DNA of 64,000 nucleotides from Haliotis asinina (GCF_037392515.1 NC_090280.1:21141118-21205117); one strand, 5' to 3'. Shown: positions 21,601-32,204, counted from the first letter of the stretch. Notes: generated from the sequence alone by a model not told the origin. Translations and numbers: made by a program.

Positions 21601-24515
21601 ACACATTTATGCTGAACAGCAAGAAAAACGCAACCCTTTTTCGATTTTTGAAAAAAAGAAGACGTAAACATGAACGTTGTTTAATGAGATTTTATTTTTT
21701 CGAAACTTGCGTTTCTTTTGCTGTTCACTATATTCTTGTGCTGCTGTGACATTGCTCGTCATTGGGGGAAGCCATCCCTTTTCTCATACGGCCTTGTGGG
21801 GAAATTATCTTTGTCACACTGAATACTTAGATCTAAGTATGAAACAAGACAAGTTCAAAGATGAACCGGAAAAACAAACGTCAGGGAAAGAAACGGAAGG
21901 AAAACAGATCTGTGGTTAAAAAAGGAACACGTAAGTAGGACGGGTCAATGATATGATGAGGTTACCATGACATCATAACGTTGTATCGCTTAAAGTTATG
22001 CCTGAATACCTGCCTACATCAAAATCCTTCACTGCAGCCTGTGACATGCTAATGAGTGAGAAAGTGCGCGTAGCTTTACGCATCTTATTTTAAGCACGGA
22101 CATTAGAAATGTGCTTAAAAATGTTGGGAATCGAAACCGGGTATTCGGTCTGACCAACGAATGCTCTAAACAGGCGCTAGTGTTCATACACTGGTCATAA
22201 TCATAAGTGAAACCATCATCAAGAAATGAAACGAGGGAGTTCCTATTGGAACAATAATTGCACTGGCGGAAAATTCTCTTTCAACAAAAGCGCAAGTCGC
22301 ACACACAATTTCTATTTCTGTTGAAACGCCACATCGCTCTTTAAAGAAAGAAACAATTTCAGAATACCAGTTTACTAATTCTGATACACAATGAGTTGCA
22401 CAATGAACAGCTGAAATGTTTATCTGTAGGTTGGCATTTCAGTGTAACTCATATTTTCATTTGCAAATGTAATAGAAACTCATCAAATATACACAAATGT
22501 GGATATTTGCATTGGTCAAATGAAATATTTTGAGACAAACACAATCCTCCACGACAATATCGATAGGCAAACAGAGTTTTCACTTACACTGACCCAATTA
22601 TCCGTCTTTATTATCGAGACCATTAGGTCAGCATCAATAGTCACAACACGCTTTGGAAGACATCGATGCCTGTGTAAATTTGTTCCTAAAAAAAAGTCGT
22701 ACATGTGTCATGCTTCCACAACACTTGACTGCTAATCAATTAATCGTTGATCGTCATGTATAATTTGAGACCATTAATGAATTGATCATATAATTCTTGA
22801 AAAACATGACCATTTATGGAGAACGTATATGTTATTTTCAAGGAAGCAAATAGAGACTATACGACGTTATTTTCAAGCAAACATATATCTCTCGTGAGAG
22901 ATATAGTACTTGATTGATTGAAATATGTTTCAATCAATCAATATCTCTCTCTCGAGACGTCGTCTTCTTCGCTTGCAATCCGGATAAAACAGAACAACCA
23001 TACAAATGTATTTACTTTTACTGAAATGTTTGAGAAAAATGAAAATGAATATCACAAAATGAAATTTTAACATCGATAAAAAATCGTTGCAAATATTTGT
23101 AAACATTTAACAACATGTCGATGGTATTGAAATAGACAATCTGGCAAATGAAAGTGTATACCAATGTTTGACGGCGTTTGAAAATGAAGTTTGTATGCGC
23201 GGTATAATAGCTTCTTGGACTTCAAGTAGGTTAGTTCCACTTAGGAGTGATTGAATATTTTTTACGCCACCTGAAGCAATATTACGGTGGAGATTCACGC
23301 ATTGTATGTGGGGATCTTCCCCGTGCCGGGCGAACGCTTTAATCATTAGGCTAACCCACAACTTAGGCTACCCTACCACTACCGCTACCCTGACAATAAG
23401 GAACATTTCATAATATTGTTATCTTTTGATAGTGGTGCTTGTAAGTTTCACATATGCGATGATTAATCTGAAAAAAAACCCCGAATAATAAATCGATGAT
23501 AATCGTCAAGGCTAATTCCTTCTTCAAAGCAGAAACAATGTGGCTAACAAATCAGATCTCCCGTATCAGATATAATTTAGATATCCAAGATTAGACCAGT
23601 GGACACTTAGATGTCACAGACAACTGTCTAAACATCGTGCCAGCAACTAGAACAGAGCAGAACTAGACGTGGGTCTTAGACACGTGGTTCTTGGACTGGT
23701 GTGAACACCTATGGCATGTGGTTTTTAACACTTTGATGATAAGTGCGTGGTTCCCAACACGCAGAATGATCAGAGCGTGGTTCTCAACACTCAGAAGGAT
23801 CGGTGCGTGGTTCTCAACGTACAGAATGATCAGTGTGTAGAATATTATGGTCTTGAGAGTAGCAGCACAAAGAGTGATGTGTGCGTAGTTCTAAACATGC
23901 AGCATAGTCTTCAAACACAAAGAATTACCAGAGCGTAGTTTTCAACATGTAGATAGATGAGTGCAAAATTCTCAACACGAAGATAGATCAGCTCGAAGTT
24001 TTGAACACGAAGATAGATCAGTGCGTGGTCCCTACAGTCGTTTATTCCTATCAAATAAAAACTCCTGTGCAACATTGCGTTAACTATAAATGGCGCCGTT
24101 CTAATCGGTAAGGACATTCTCTTCAAACGGTCAGTGGTCACTGAGTAGATAATACTGTGAGATTGCATTGCTTTGTCAACACACACGTGTATCAGGACGG
24201 AACTTAGGAGAAAACATACGATCACATCTGAAACAGCATTTGTTTTGCTTCTCTGAAAGTAGCAAAGTTACCTTATGATTTGTGAAGCCGGTGTCAGTGG
24301 ATGCAGGCTGTGTGGAAAGGTGGCAAGTTCTGTTAGCAACATCCCAGTGATACGCCTCACACCGTGATGTGTAGACACACAGTCGATCACAGACGATCTG
24401 CGACGACACAACTTTCACGAGGAACACATCTAACGCCGACGGTACCTGGAGGTGGCAGCACACGACGTACAACACCGACAGCCGCAACGACAGCACGCAC
24501 GTCATGCCTGGACGT
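16859..24515 (-). CDS. Secreted PAN-mucin-WSC domain protein (four exons found)
   Basis: The exons are 24515-24272, 20901-20139, 17905-17766 and 16993-16859. All junctions are GT-AG and the phases join without a shift (0, 1, 0), giving 424 residues so far. Residues 1 to about 23 form a signal peptide (MTCVLSLRLSVLYVVCC). Residues 24-80 are PAN/Apple-like (CDRLCVYTSRCEAYHW ... CHLS). Residues 79-110 carry four cysteines (SHNGQCGHRLCAQTETC). Residues 111-332 are Thr-rich and likely O-glycosylated. Residues 334-424 form a complete WSC domain (YRGCYVDDSNRVL ... FFGLE|VGVECLCGNEIKSG ... CGGNWRIAIYQ). WSC is a carbohydrate-binding cysteine domain, so an extracellular matrix, mucus or immune role is plausible but inferred. 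The last exon ends at a CAG|GTTGTT donor, so more exons are expected below 16859; none was found. The gene is not one that I can name. Confidence 0.75.
17100..17740. repeat. Degenerate (GAGT/GAAGGAGTGAGT)n minisatellite
   Basis: TGAGTGAAGGAGTGAG-type units fill most of the intron between the two WSC exons. The repeat keeps all minus frames open, which produces artificial Ser/His/Thr-rich ORFs of up to 247 codons. I do not treat these as coding. Confidence 0.9.
17766..17905 (-). CDS. WSC domain, first-half exon
   Basis: The acceptor CTTGTAG is followed by PVYRGCYVDDSNRVLPYEHL then IDITLMTIELCRLHCTQRGY and SFFGLE, ending at a GAG|GTATTC donor. This is the N-terminal half of WSC (GCYxD...RVL...M....C...C...GY.FFGLE). 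The first codon is completed by the G that ends the mucin exon. Confidence 0.9.
17890..18150. repeat. Minisatellite carrying the WSC exon acceptor
   Basis: About 4.5 units of 55-57 bp. Each has the form TATACAGGACCTACAAGAC, AAAGATTAGACATTAATGG, TTCATCCAACTGCCC. Unit 1 overlaps the 3' splice site and first bases of the WSC exon, so units 2-5 each repeat a pyrimidine tract, TAG and GTCCTGTATA on the minus strand. Confidence 0.9.
18221..18375. repeat. 22-bp tandem repeat with a fold-back end
   Basis: Five units of the form AGTATCACTAAACTATGTCC, followed by an inverted partial copy (CTGTGGACTGCATAGTTTAG) that can pair with the last unit. Confidence 0.9.
18565..18606. repeat. (GA)n microsatellite
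   Basis: About 21 uninterrupted GA units in an intron of the PAN-mucin-WSC gene. Confidence 0.95.
19109..19289 (-). repeat. tRNA-derived SINE
   Basis: Minus orientation. It starts with a (GTGA)n tail end, then TTTTATGCTGCATTTAGCAA, CACGGCGGGGAACACGAG and ACACATTGCACCCATGTGC, a B box complement (GAATCGAACCCC) and an A box complement (CTTTAACTACTAGGCTACCC). Confidence 0.9.
19413..19560 (+). repeat. tRNA-derived SINE, degenerate
   Basis: GTGGGGTAGCTAAGCGGTTA (A box) is clear, but the B box is damaged (GGGCACAAACC). The 3' part retains CTGATGTCCCTCATCGTGG and a CACTCTCATTCACTG end. Confidence 0.7.
19630..19950. repeat. Inverted-repeat element with a tRNA-Leu-like core
   Basis: The outer ends TATATTTGGCATTACACTTT and AAAGTGAAATCCAAAATATA are inverted copies. 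Inside, the plus strand has a tRNA-like run: CCGAGGTGGCTGACTTTGTG (A box region) and GGGATCGAATCCCGGATGAG (B box). The left arm holds the inverted B box (GGGATTCGAACC). Related pieces lie at 37880-38015, 42330-42475, 42600-42765 and 43800-43985. Confidence 0.7.
20139..20901 (-). CDS. Four-cysteine module and Thr-rich mucin exon
   Basis: The exon has 763 nt after the acceptor TTTTCTAG and ends at TCAG|GTACGA. It starts SHNGQCGHRLCAQTETCVPV then NSAIAYICLE, which looks like a small EGF-like or lectin-type module. It continues as TTLPTSSPAATVTSPTSATM and about 210 residues that are mostly Thr with Ser, Pro, Val and Ala, in loose repeats (AVTTTT, TTVYPG, TSTTSA). The nucleotide repeat is GTAGTTGT/GTGGT-rich. 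The phase entering is 0 and leaving is 1, matching both neighbours. Confidence 0.8.
21010..21174 (+). repeat. tRNA-derived SINE
   Basis: GGGCGGGGTACCCCTGTCTT, GTGGTTAAGTG (A box), GGTCCTGGTTCCATTCTCC (B box), TGTGAAGCCCATTTCTG and GCTAAAAGCGGCGTAAAGC, followed by (ACTC)n. Confidence 0.85.
21460..21570 (-). repeat. Degenerate repeat shared with 27.0-27.8 kb
   Basis: Minus words GAGAATTTCGGGGGGAAAG, TAAAATCCAGTATTTCAGG and AAATCGATCAATTTCAGG also occur at 27590-27670 on the plus strand. Confidence 0.6.
22056..22172 (-). repeat. tRNA-derived SINE, very degenerate
   Basis: GTGCGCGTAGCTTTACGC, then GGGAATCGAAACCGGGTATT and GAATGCTCTAAACAGGC keep the order tail, B box, A box in minus orientation. 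Confidence 0.5.
22885..22942. repeat. Two adjacent short palindromes
   Basis: ATATCTCTCGTGAGAGATAT is followed directly by TTGATTGATTGAAA and its inverted copy around TATG. Confidence 0.85.
23251..23362 (-). repeat. tRNA-derived SINE, partial
   Basis: TTTTTTACGCCACCTGAAGC, CGGTGGAGATTCACGCATTG and GAACGCTTTAATCATTAGGC, in minus orientation. Confidence 0.75.
23735..24030. repeat. Degenerate tandem repeat of about 27 bp
   Basis: Variants of GATCAGTGCGTGGTTCTCAA and CACGCAGAAT repeat about ten times between the PAN exon and the intron to its 3' side. Confidence 0.85.
24272..24515 (-). CDS. Signal peptide and PAN-like exon (first coding exon)
   Basis: An acceptor (GCTTCAG) at 24516 precedes only 10 nt of 5' UTR and ATG at 24505, so an untranslated exon lies further upstream. 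Starting at this ATG places a clean signal peptide first; an in-frame ATG at 24559 is on the intron side of the acceptor. Cysteines at CDRLCVYTSRC and NRTCHL, and an NxT site, fit a PAN/Apple fold, though it is short. The exon ends NHK|GTAACT in phase 0. Confidence 0.75.
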
Positions 24516-25014
24516 CTGAAGCAACAGGGACACATATGTTTAACAACACTCCACGGCATATTTTACATTCCTCGCTGAAATCTTAATTACTTTAATACAT
24601 CGCAGTTGTACATTTGGTTGAAGACAGGGATCGATTGTGTCAGGACATGTTCCAGATACGATTAAACTACGATCTTTCGAACATATTGACTCAGGACCGG
24701 TCGTAGAAATGAGTGAAAGGGTTTATATGCAGATGACAATTGTTCTTCTGTTTATAAATCGAATCACATGGAACAATAAGCATTCACTGAACTAACATGC
24801 ATGGAATAAGCTGAACATTTAACAATAGTAAGACTTCTGTGACTCATTTATCTGTTTATTGTCCGGTTTATGTGACAGTTTACGGAAGGCTGTCATATAC
24901 CCTTGATGTTAGAGAGAAAGAGAACAGCCACGCATTCGATGCCCACGAGGCTTTTGTGTGATAAACAGAATTAACAGGAATAGCTAATACAGGTTTAATG
25001 TAAGACAAAATATT

Positions 25015-25205
25015 AAGGATGTCAACTTCTCCTTCACTTCCACACAACGTTTCTGGACTTTTGTTTGCCTCTTCCTTCTTCACCAGACGTCATTCACCAG
25101 ACGCCATTCACCAGACGCAATTCACCAGACGTCATTCACCAGACGCCATTCACCAGACGCCATCCTGATGCGTTGCGTATAAAGAAGTGGACATCCATAC
25201 TATAG
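25015..25205. repeat. Pair of PLE termini around a short tandem repeat
   Basis: 25015-25085 on the minus strand reads GAAGAAGGAAGAGGC ... AGTCCAGAAACGTTGTGTG, a terminus like those of the other PLEs here. 25160-25205 on the plus strand reads CCTGATGCGTTGCGTATAAA then GAAGTGGACATCCAT, the opposite arm with its hairpin deleted. Between them ATTCACCAGACG(C/T)C repeats about six times. No PLE coding sequence remains. Confidence 0.7.
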
Positions 25206-25784
25206 TTGTATACTTGAATACCAACTTCTATGTGCTCAAGAAACCCGCAAGTCTAATGCGTTCACAAAACATCATGCAGGTCTAATACTTTCACAAGGCA
25301 ACGTACAGTGGTCATATTTCGAACATAAATTAAACCTTACACTATGATGTCTGTAAACTAACAAATGCTCATGAACAAAACCTATATTCGCCGTCCTGGT
25401 CCGGAAGCGCGGGGTCCGGTTAAGCGAGTACAATTACTGAATGTAAGTTTCGTTTAGCATAAAAATCACCCGGAAGGCCGGGTTCCGGATATGCGGGTTC
25501 CGAGTAAAAGGGGTTCGATTGTATTCAATGAGTGAATGGTACCGTTATCGGGAAGCATGAGACAGAGAACTGACCAATCCTGGTTATAATGTTTAACATC
25601 CAAGAACGCTGTATTCAGGCTCTGGAAAATGTTATCAATATCTGCATTTCAGCACTAAGCAAGACAGACATGTTGATGGTTGCAAGATTTGACGCGTAGC
25701 TAAACATTGATGCGAACACCCGGGTCTACTGACGCACAGTGTCGTTCACCATGAGAATCTCCACTGACTCAAACAGCACTAATA

Positions 25785-26135
25785 CAGTGTATCTCCCTGT
25801 CGGGACAATAGACAACAATGAAGTAAGGGCTACTTACACAATATTGATACAATGTATCTCCCTGTCGGGACAATAGACAACAATGAAGTAAGGGCTACTT
25901 ACACAATATTGATACAATGTATATCCCCCTGTCGGGACAATAGACAACAATGAAGTAAGGGCTACTTACACAATATTGATACAATGTATCTCCCTGTCGG
26001 GACAATAGACTTCAATGAAGTAAGGGCTACTTACACAATACTGATACAATGTATCTCCCTGTCGGGACAATAGACAACAATGAAGTAAGGGCTACTTACA
26101 CAATACTGATACAATGTATCTCCTTGCCGGAACCA
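25785..26135. repeat. 65-bp minisatellite with splice-like units
   Basis: Six units begin near 25789, 25854, 25919, 25985, 26051 and 26116. Each has GTATCTCCCTGTCGGGAC, AATAGACAACAATGAAG and GGGCTACTTACACAATATTG. On the minus strand each unit shows CCCGACAG, 24 nt, then GTAAGT. Confidence 0.95.
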
Positions 26136-26429
26136 TAGACAACAATGTACTTGATGTCTCACGGACAATGGAAAAGACGAGCAAGCACAGAACAAATGAG
26201 AAAGCTTGAATCAAAGCACAATGGTGATTGGTGTGTTTAGTGGCATCGGTGGTAGCTTAGCAATGAATGGTTCATTAGTAGATGTCTGATCTGTGGAGAC
26301 AGCGTAAACACAACAGTCGGGTTCTAGCGCAGAAGGTATTCTGAAGACCCGAAAGAGCATCCATGACAGTCAGGTTAATCATAATGCGCTGAACGAACAT
26401 ACTTGTGTTTAAACGCTGTGTACCTATGT

Positions 26430-26688
26430 TGAGTGAGTGAGCTTAGTTTTAAGCTGCACGCGAAAATATTCCAGCTATATGGCGGCGGTCTGTAAATAAT
26501 CGAGTCTGGACCTGACAATCCATGATCAACAACATAAGCATCGATCTGCACAAGTGGGAACCGATGACATGTGTCAATTAAGCATGACCACCCAATCCTG
26601 TTAGTCGCCTCTTACGACAAGCATAGTCGCCTTTCATGGCAAGCATGGGTTGCTGAAGGCCTGCCCAGCCCCGAATCATCACGGGTCG
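26430..26688 (+). repeat. Abalone-type core SINE, near full length
   Basis: GAGTGAGTGAGCTTAGTTTT, TTCCAGCTATATGGCGGCGG, TCGATCTGCACAAGTGGGAA and GGTTGCTGAAGGCCTGCC, ending ACGGGTCG. Confidence 0.95.
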
Positions 26689-26999
26689 TAAATATGTTGA
26701 AGATACGGTCAGACGGTCATCAGTATGAACCCCACAATCCAAGGTTAATGTCATGAGCATCTATTCATTGACATACCATCTCATGTGTCAGGCAAATCAG
26801 CGAGACTAAACACCCGATCCCGTTTATCGTATTTTACGATCATTCTAATCTTCCGTTATTCGGAATGAACTCTCTTATTGACATTCATTGTTCACGTGAC
26901 TCCAACATTTTGAAAGGTCAAGATCTGACATCTGAAATCCATCATCTGATTATGTGAAACCAATGTATAATGTACACATATTGGTCTCATTTTAATCCT

Positions 27000-27790
27000 G
27001 CATTTGCAGTTGAGAATTTCCAGAGAAAAGGAGAAAAACAGTAATTTCTTCAGAGAATATGATATCAAGCAATTTCAGGAGAGAAGGTGAGTGAGTTTAG
27101 TTTTACGCCGTACTCAGCAATATTCCAGCTATATTTCGCGCCGTCGGTAAATAATCGAGTCTGGGCCAGGCAATTCAGTGGCCAACAACATGAGTATCGA
27201 TCTGCGCAATTGACAACCGATGACATGTGTCAACCCAGTCTGCAAGCCTGAGCACCCGATCCCATTAGTCGCTTCTTACGACAAGTATAGTCGCCTTTTG
27301 TGGCAAGCGTGGGTTGCTGAAGGCCTTTTCTACCCTGGGACCTTTACGGGTTGCTTTGCTTTGGATTTTGTGATTAAACACACAAACTTTTCCTGAAATA
27401 TTGTAAAACAATCTATCCAACACAAGAATTTTAACACAATTAATAAACCCCAAATAGATAAAACCAAGTAAATGCAGGAAAGGAGATGGACTCCAGTGAA
27501 TCAGGAGAGAAGAAGACGTCTAGAAATGTCTCGAGAGAAGATTACATCCAGAAATTTCAGGAAAGAAGGAGTGATGAAATCAGCACTTTCTGTGGAGAAT
27601 GTAAAATCGATCAATTTCAAGAGAATGTCGGGGAAAAGATAAAATCCAGTATTTCAGGAAAGAGGGTGAAGTCAAGCAAATGTCATGATTGAAGAAGATA
27701 TCAAGCAATTTCAGGGGAGATTTTCATGGGAAATGACAAAATCCAGCCATTTCTGAGCAGATGTTGAAATAAAGCAATCTTATGCGAGTA
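27000..27790. repeat. Degenerate repeat block split by a SINE
   Basis: Variants of AGCAATTTCAGGAGAGAAG and TAAAATCCAGTATTTCAGG occur at 27000-27085 and again at 27480-27790. The core SINE at 27087-27351 sits between them. A 68-codon frame at 27486 is a translation of the repeat. Confidence 0.75.
27087..27351 (+). repeat. Abalone-type core SINE, full length
   Basis: GTGAGTGAGTTTAGTTTTAC, CAGCAATATTCCAGCTATAT, GTATCGATCTGCGCAATTG and GCGTGGGTTGCTGAAGGCC, ending CCTTTACGGGT. Confidence 0.95.
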
Positions 27791-28589
27791 GGTGACTCGG
27801 AACATGATGAAGTCTACCCTAGAGTAGGTATAACTGCAGTTATACGGTCACACTAATAAAAACTAGAGGGCCAGCACAGAGTTTCTATGTTTTATGTCAC
27901 CAAAAGGCGGCTCTACTGAACATCATTTCGAAATCTTTTCAAACGTAGTCGTCATTAACATATAGGAACTTGAAACTCCAACAGTATACATGTATATGTT
28001 TAAAATTAAAACTAAATCCCACAACGAATACATCTTAATGTATTCTCTTAAGTATAGTATTACTGTTTACTGTCTACTGTGTTACTGGCGCAAAAGCATG
28101 TTTTTGTAGCAGATTGCAACAATCAGTCGTTATTGCAAAAGAATTAGAGGACACGATAATGAAAATTGGGGCAACATTTCATTCTTACGTCTTTGTTTTC
28201 TGTCAAATGATTTCGTCTTCTTAACAGTAAAACGTAATTGCAGTAATAGCAGTAAAACATGTAACATTTCCACTCATCATCCATATAGCGAAACACAACC
28301 AGTGTTATATATATCATATGTGCATACGTGCACATATCAACATTGCCTAGCAATCCTTTCGTCTGGGGCGTCGTTGAACAAGTGAACGTGACGTCACACT
28401 TGCCTACCGTGTTGAAATGAATGAAATGATTAATAAAGAAACCATTACACACTTGTTCGTGTACAAATCTCTACTATGACCGGGTATGCGTAAGTAAAAC
28501 ATTAACATATATGAAGGCTGAGTATAATCAAGATCAAAATATGAATATAGATGAAATAAAGACAAATTGTGAAAATATAAAACTGACTA

Positions 28590-30560
28590 TATCAGAGATT
28601 TTCTTTTGTAGAAACATTCTTGATGAAAACAAGAGGAAATACTGTATCATGCTCTTTATGCCGTAAAAAGGATAAATCACAGAAAACATTAGAATTGAAA
28701 AAAAAACTATTGATAAGCTTGAAGATAAAATTAGAGATGATCTTCCAAATGTAAATGAAAATGTCTTATCAAAATTACCTAAAGCAAAAACAGAATTAGA
28801 AAGCATTAAACAGGAAGAACGTAAAGGACAAGAAATAAGAAGTAGAAGGCGAAAAACCAACAAATTTCTTCTGTCATTTGGAAAATAGGAATTTTACTCA
28901 CAAACGTATTACAAAAATAGAAAACAATAGTGGCGATATTATTGTAGATGGTAAAGATATTTTACAGGAACAAGTGAAATTTACAAAAAGCTATATGCTA
29001 TGCCTGTAATTGAAACATAGAATACAAATACTTTAAGAAATATATCAACCCCTACAGTAGACGATGTTATACAAAGATCACTAGAAAAAAAACTATTGGA
29101 AGTTGCGGCATCGGTAAAGACCATGAAAAATTGAAAGCCCAGGTATTGATGGTTTCAGGTATTGAGATATTGTTTCAGATGATTTATTGTAAATGTGTTT
29201 TAAAAATGTTAATTAGGAACATATTTTCAATATGATAAAATGGAATCAAATATTAATTAATAACGATCAATCTTACGTAATTCAGAACGGCCTTCTTTCT
29301 TCATTTTTCAATAATGAAAGAGGTTGTAGACAGGATGACCAAATGTCCCCTTACCTGTTTTCATTAGTCACAAAAATATTGGGGATAATGATTAGACAGA
29401 ATAAGGTATTGTTTGATGTATGCAGATGATACAGAATTGTTCCTGGACGAGTCAGAAAACAGTCTACAGGCAGAGATGAACACTTTGTTTAACGAAATGT
29501 CAAATATACTTAAAATATGCAAAGATAACCGACTAGACTGGGATTAAGGTAATTTTTATGTTTTGGGAGACACATTAAATGCAGAGAGCTGGAAGACCTA
29601 ATGGTGACTAACACACATAAAAAGCTAGATAATATTAAAAAAATATTAGGAAACTGGATAAAACGCAATTTGGATATAGTTGGTAAAATAGTCGTTATTA
29701 AATCACTAGCGTTGTCAACCCCAGTACATATATTTTCACCGCTTTACCTAACCCACCAGAATCTTTCATCAAAGAGTTGGAATGATAAATGCCAATTTGT
29801 TTATTACCTCCTTAAACCTATCGTATCTCCAGAAATATACGCGAAACAATAAACATATACAATATGTTCTTGTAGATGATATATTTAAACTCAACATCAA
29901 TACATTTGTTTCACTGGAGAACCACTTTTGATGTATCGGAATATTGGAATGTGTAATAAATGTGATTGAAACTAGGTAGATGATATTCTACAGAACCACT
30001 ATGGCTTAACTATCAATTTACTCATCAAAACTTCATTAGTAAGCCATAGCATTCAAAAGGACTCTGTACTATTAGAGATATATGTGATTCCAATGGTTTA
30101 TTACCTTTCGCGCAATTAAAAGACAAGTATTCCTTGAATGGTACTGTACTATTCTACAATAAAATATTATTAAATATTTCTTATCAATGAAGAAAGCCTA
30201 CATCTAACAGAGAATTCACCAGAGAAAGTATCAACATTCCTGAACCATTAAGAAATATATTAAAATATTGTAGACACCTTTATGACATATTAATTAAGAT
30301 AGACAATCTACCTTAGGTACGTACAAAATGGAAAACCCAATTTCCAGAAGATATGAACTGGAAAGCTATATTCACTAAATTTAGAAAATGTGCCAAAGAT
30401 GTTAAATTGATCGATTTTCAATACATATTTATTCAAAAGACAATGTTCACCAAACGTGAGTTGCTATATATAAAACATGCTGATGATTGTTCATTGTTTA
30501 CTGAAGAAAGAGGAGATATAGAACCTGCGTAACATTACTGTCAGCATACCCCAAACTTCT
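28590..30560 (+). pseudogene. Second L1/Tx1-like LINE, ORF2 3' part (broken)
   Basis: The plus strand reads a linker (KTIDKLEDKIRDDLPNVNEN, LPKAKTELESIKQEERKGQE, IRSRRRKTNKFLLSFGK), then NNSGDIIVDGKDILQEQVKF. RT remnants follow: INNDQSYVIQNGLLSSFFNN and RGCRQDDQMSPYLFSLVTKI (the GxRQxDPxSPxLF block), LMYADDTELFLDESENSLQA (an intact YADD block), and LDNIKKILGNWIKRNLDIVG. The endonuclease is absent and many frame breaks exist. The remainder up to 30560 is AT-rich tail with short recognisable pieces only. It is a different, more AT-rich copy than the one at 13.7-16.5 kb. Confidence 0.75.
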
Positions 30561-31080
30561 GGTTTCACTTTGAAGCTCTTTTGAAAGACAATATACTAAG
30601 TTTTATCTTAAATAAGTCCACAGTCATTTTTGGTTCCCAATACTCCGATTATCGTATAAATCATATCATCTTCCTTGCCCCCCCAAAATACACTCATAAT
30701 ATGAGCATATAAAGTAAAATTCCGATATTTTAGAAATTCAAGAAATCTCTCAAAGAGATAATGAAAACAGAAAGATATATAGCAACGAAGAACAACAAAG
30801 AACAACAAAGAACACAGGAGATCACTGGTGAGTATGCTCATTGATCAAAAGTTCCAGTCTCAGTTTACCTCTTGGTCGCAAAAGAGTTTGAAAAAATATT
30901 TGATACTTATGCATTTTACATTGAAATGAATCTGGATGGATTCAATGTACTGTATGTGAAGACTACACAAATATATGTATACTTTTGAACTGAAGAAAAC
31001 TATGTGATAAAAGCCGACCAAAGACCACCCCCAAAAGAGTACAGAGGTTTAGAAGAGAGACCAGCTATCTTGAAGTTCAA
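30561..31080. other. No gene seen
   Basis: AT-rich with one 77-codon frame of chance length on the minus strand. Confidence 0.4.
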
Positions 31081-31081
31081 G

Positions 31082-31190
31082 GCCTAGATTTTCAAAGCTG
31101 TCTTAGCGTTAAGGCAGTCGTAAATCATTGTTAATGTATGACATATACGACCCTCTTAGCGAAAAGGGGGCTTAAAAAATCTAGACCCTA
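31082..31190. repeat. Short inverted-repeat element (MITE-like)
   Basis: CCTAGATTTTCAAAGCTGTC-TTAGCG on the left is matched imperfectly by CGCTAAGAGGGTCGTA and CTAGATTTTTTAAG read from the right. Confidence 0.5.
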
Positions 31191-31359
31191 GACCGCAAAT
31201 AACGGCTTGACACTGAAAGAGTACCGGGAGAATGACTATGTTTTTTTATTCTTGGTGCTGTTTCAAAGTTGCCTGCATATTTTGTTTTCACCACATATGA
31301 TTGAATTTAATTCACAGTGAAATGGCCATCTGTGGTGTGATTGTGTGCTTTGCTTGTTT

Positions 31360-31427
31360 TGTTATATATATATATATATATATAACGCTGGAAGGATATA
31401 TATATACACACCCATACACCCATACAC

Positions 31428-31459
<32 letters not shown>

Positions 31460-31625
31460 CGCTGGAAGGATATATATATACACACCCATACACCCATACA
31501 CCCATTCACCCATACACCCATAAATATATATATATTCAATATATATATTTATGGGTGTATGGGTGAATGGGTGTATGGGTGTATGGGTGTGTATATATAT
31601 ATCCTTCCAGCGTTATATATATATT
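31360..31625. repeat. Long AT/ACCC palindrome
   Basis: The unit AACGCTGGAAGGATATATAT then ACACACCCATACACCC occurs at about 31383 and 31457. The second copy is followed by an almost perfect inverted copy (31537-31622), giving a palindrome of about 170 bp centred near 31536. Confidence 0.9.
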
Positions 31626-32036
31626 AAGCAATCTTGTGTCTCATTGGCTAACTGTGCGGGGTAATTTGTATTATTTTGTAATATGTTTATTAATTTTGTA
31701 CCACTGAATGTACCCTTAAATAAAATAATTGTTTTTTTCTTCTTTTCTTTCTTTCTTCTTTACACAAAACGCTGGTCGCTTTGTAGGGTGTATCTTAAAA
31801 CTGTAAAATATCATCTGTGTTTAAACATCCATTGTCTATACATTATATATATATGGGCACATATGCATATATATATGTATGGGTGTGGGTGTCTATATCT
31901 ATATATATTTCTATATATATGACATACAAGTAATTGTAATAGTTTAATAGTCAAAACGTTATTGCCGTAGGTACGTACAGACACTTACATGCATCATGAG
32001 TACATTGATCCATGAATCATCACTGATTTATTCTGG

Positions 32037-32177
32037 AGGTGGGGTAGCTTTGTGGTTAAAGCTTTCGCTCTTCACGCCGAAGGACCGGGTTCTATTCTCT
32101 ATATACATATGGGCACAATATGTGAAGCCCATATCTAGTGTCCTCCGCCGTGATATTGCTAAAGGAGGCGTAAAGTA
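32037..32177 (+). repeat. tRNA-derived SINE
   Basis: GGTGGGGTAGCTTTGTGGTT (A box), ACCGGGTTCTATTCTC (B box), TGTGAAGCCCATATCTAG and GCTAAAGGAGGCGTAAAGT. Confidence 0.85.
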
Positions 32178-32204
32178 TTTTCACATTGACGTATTTTATT
32201 GCAG

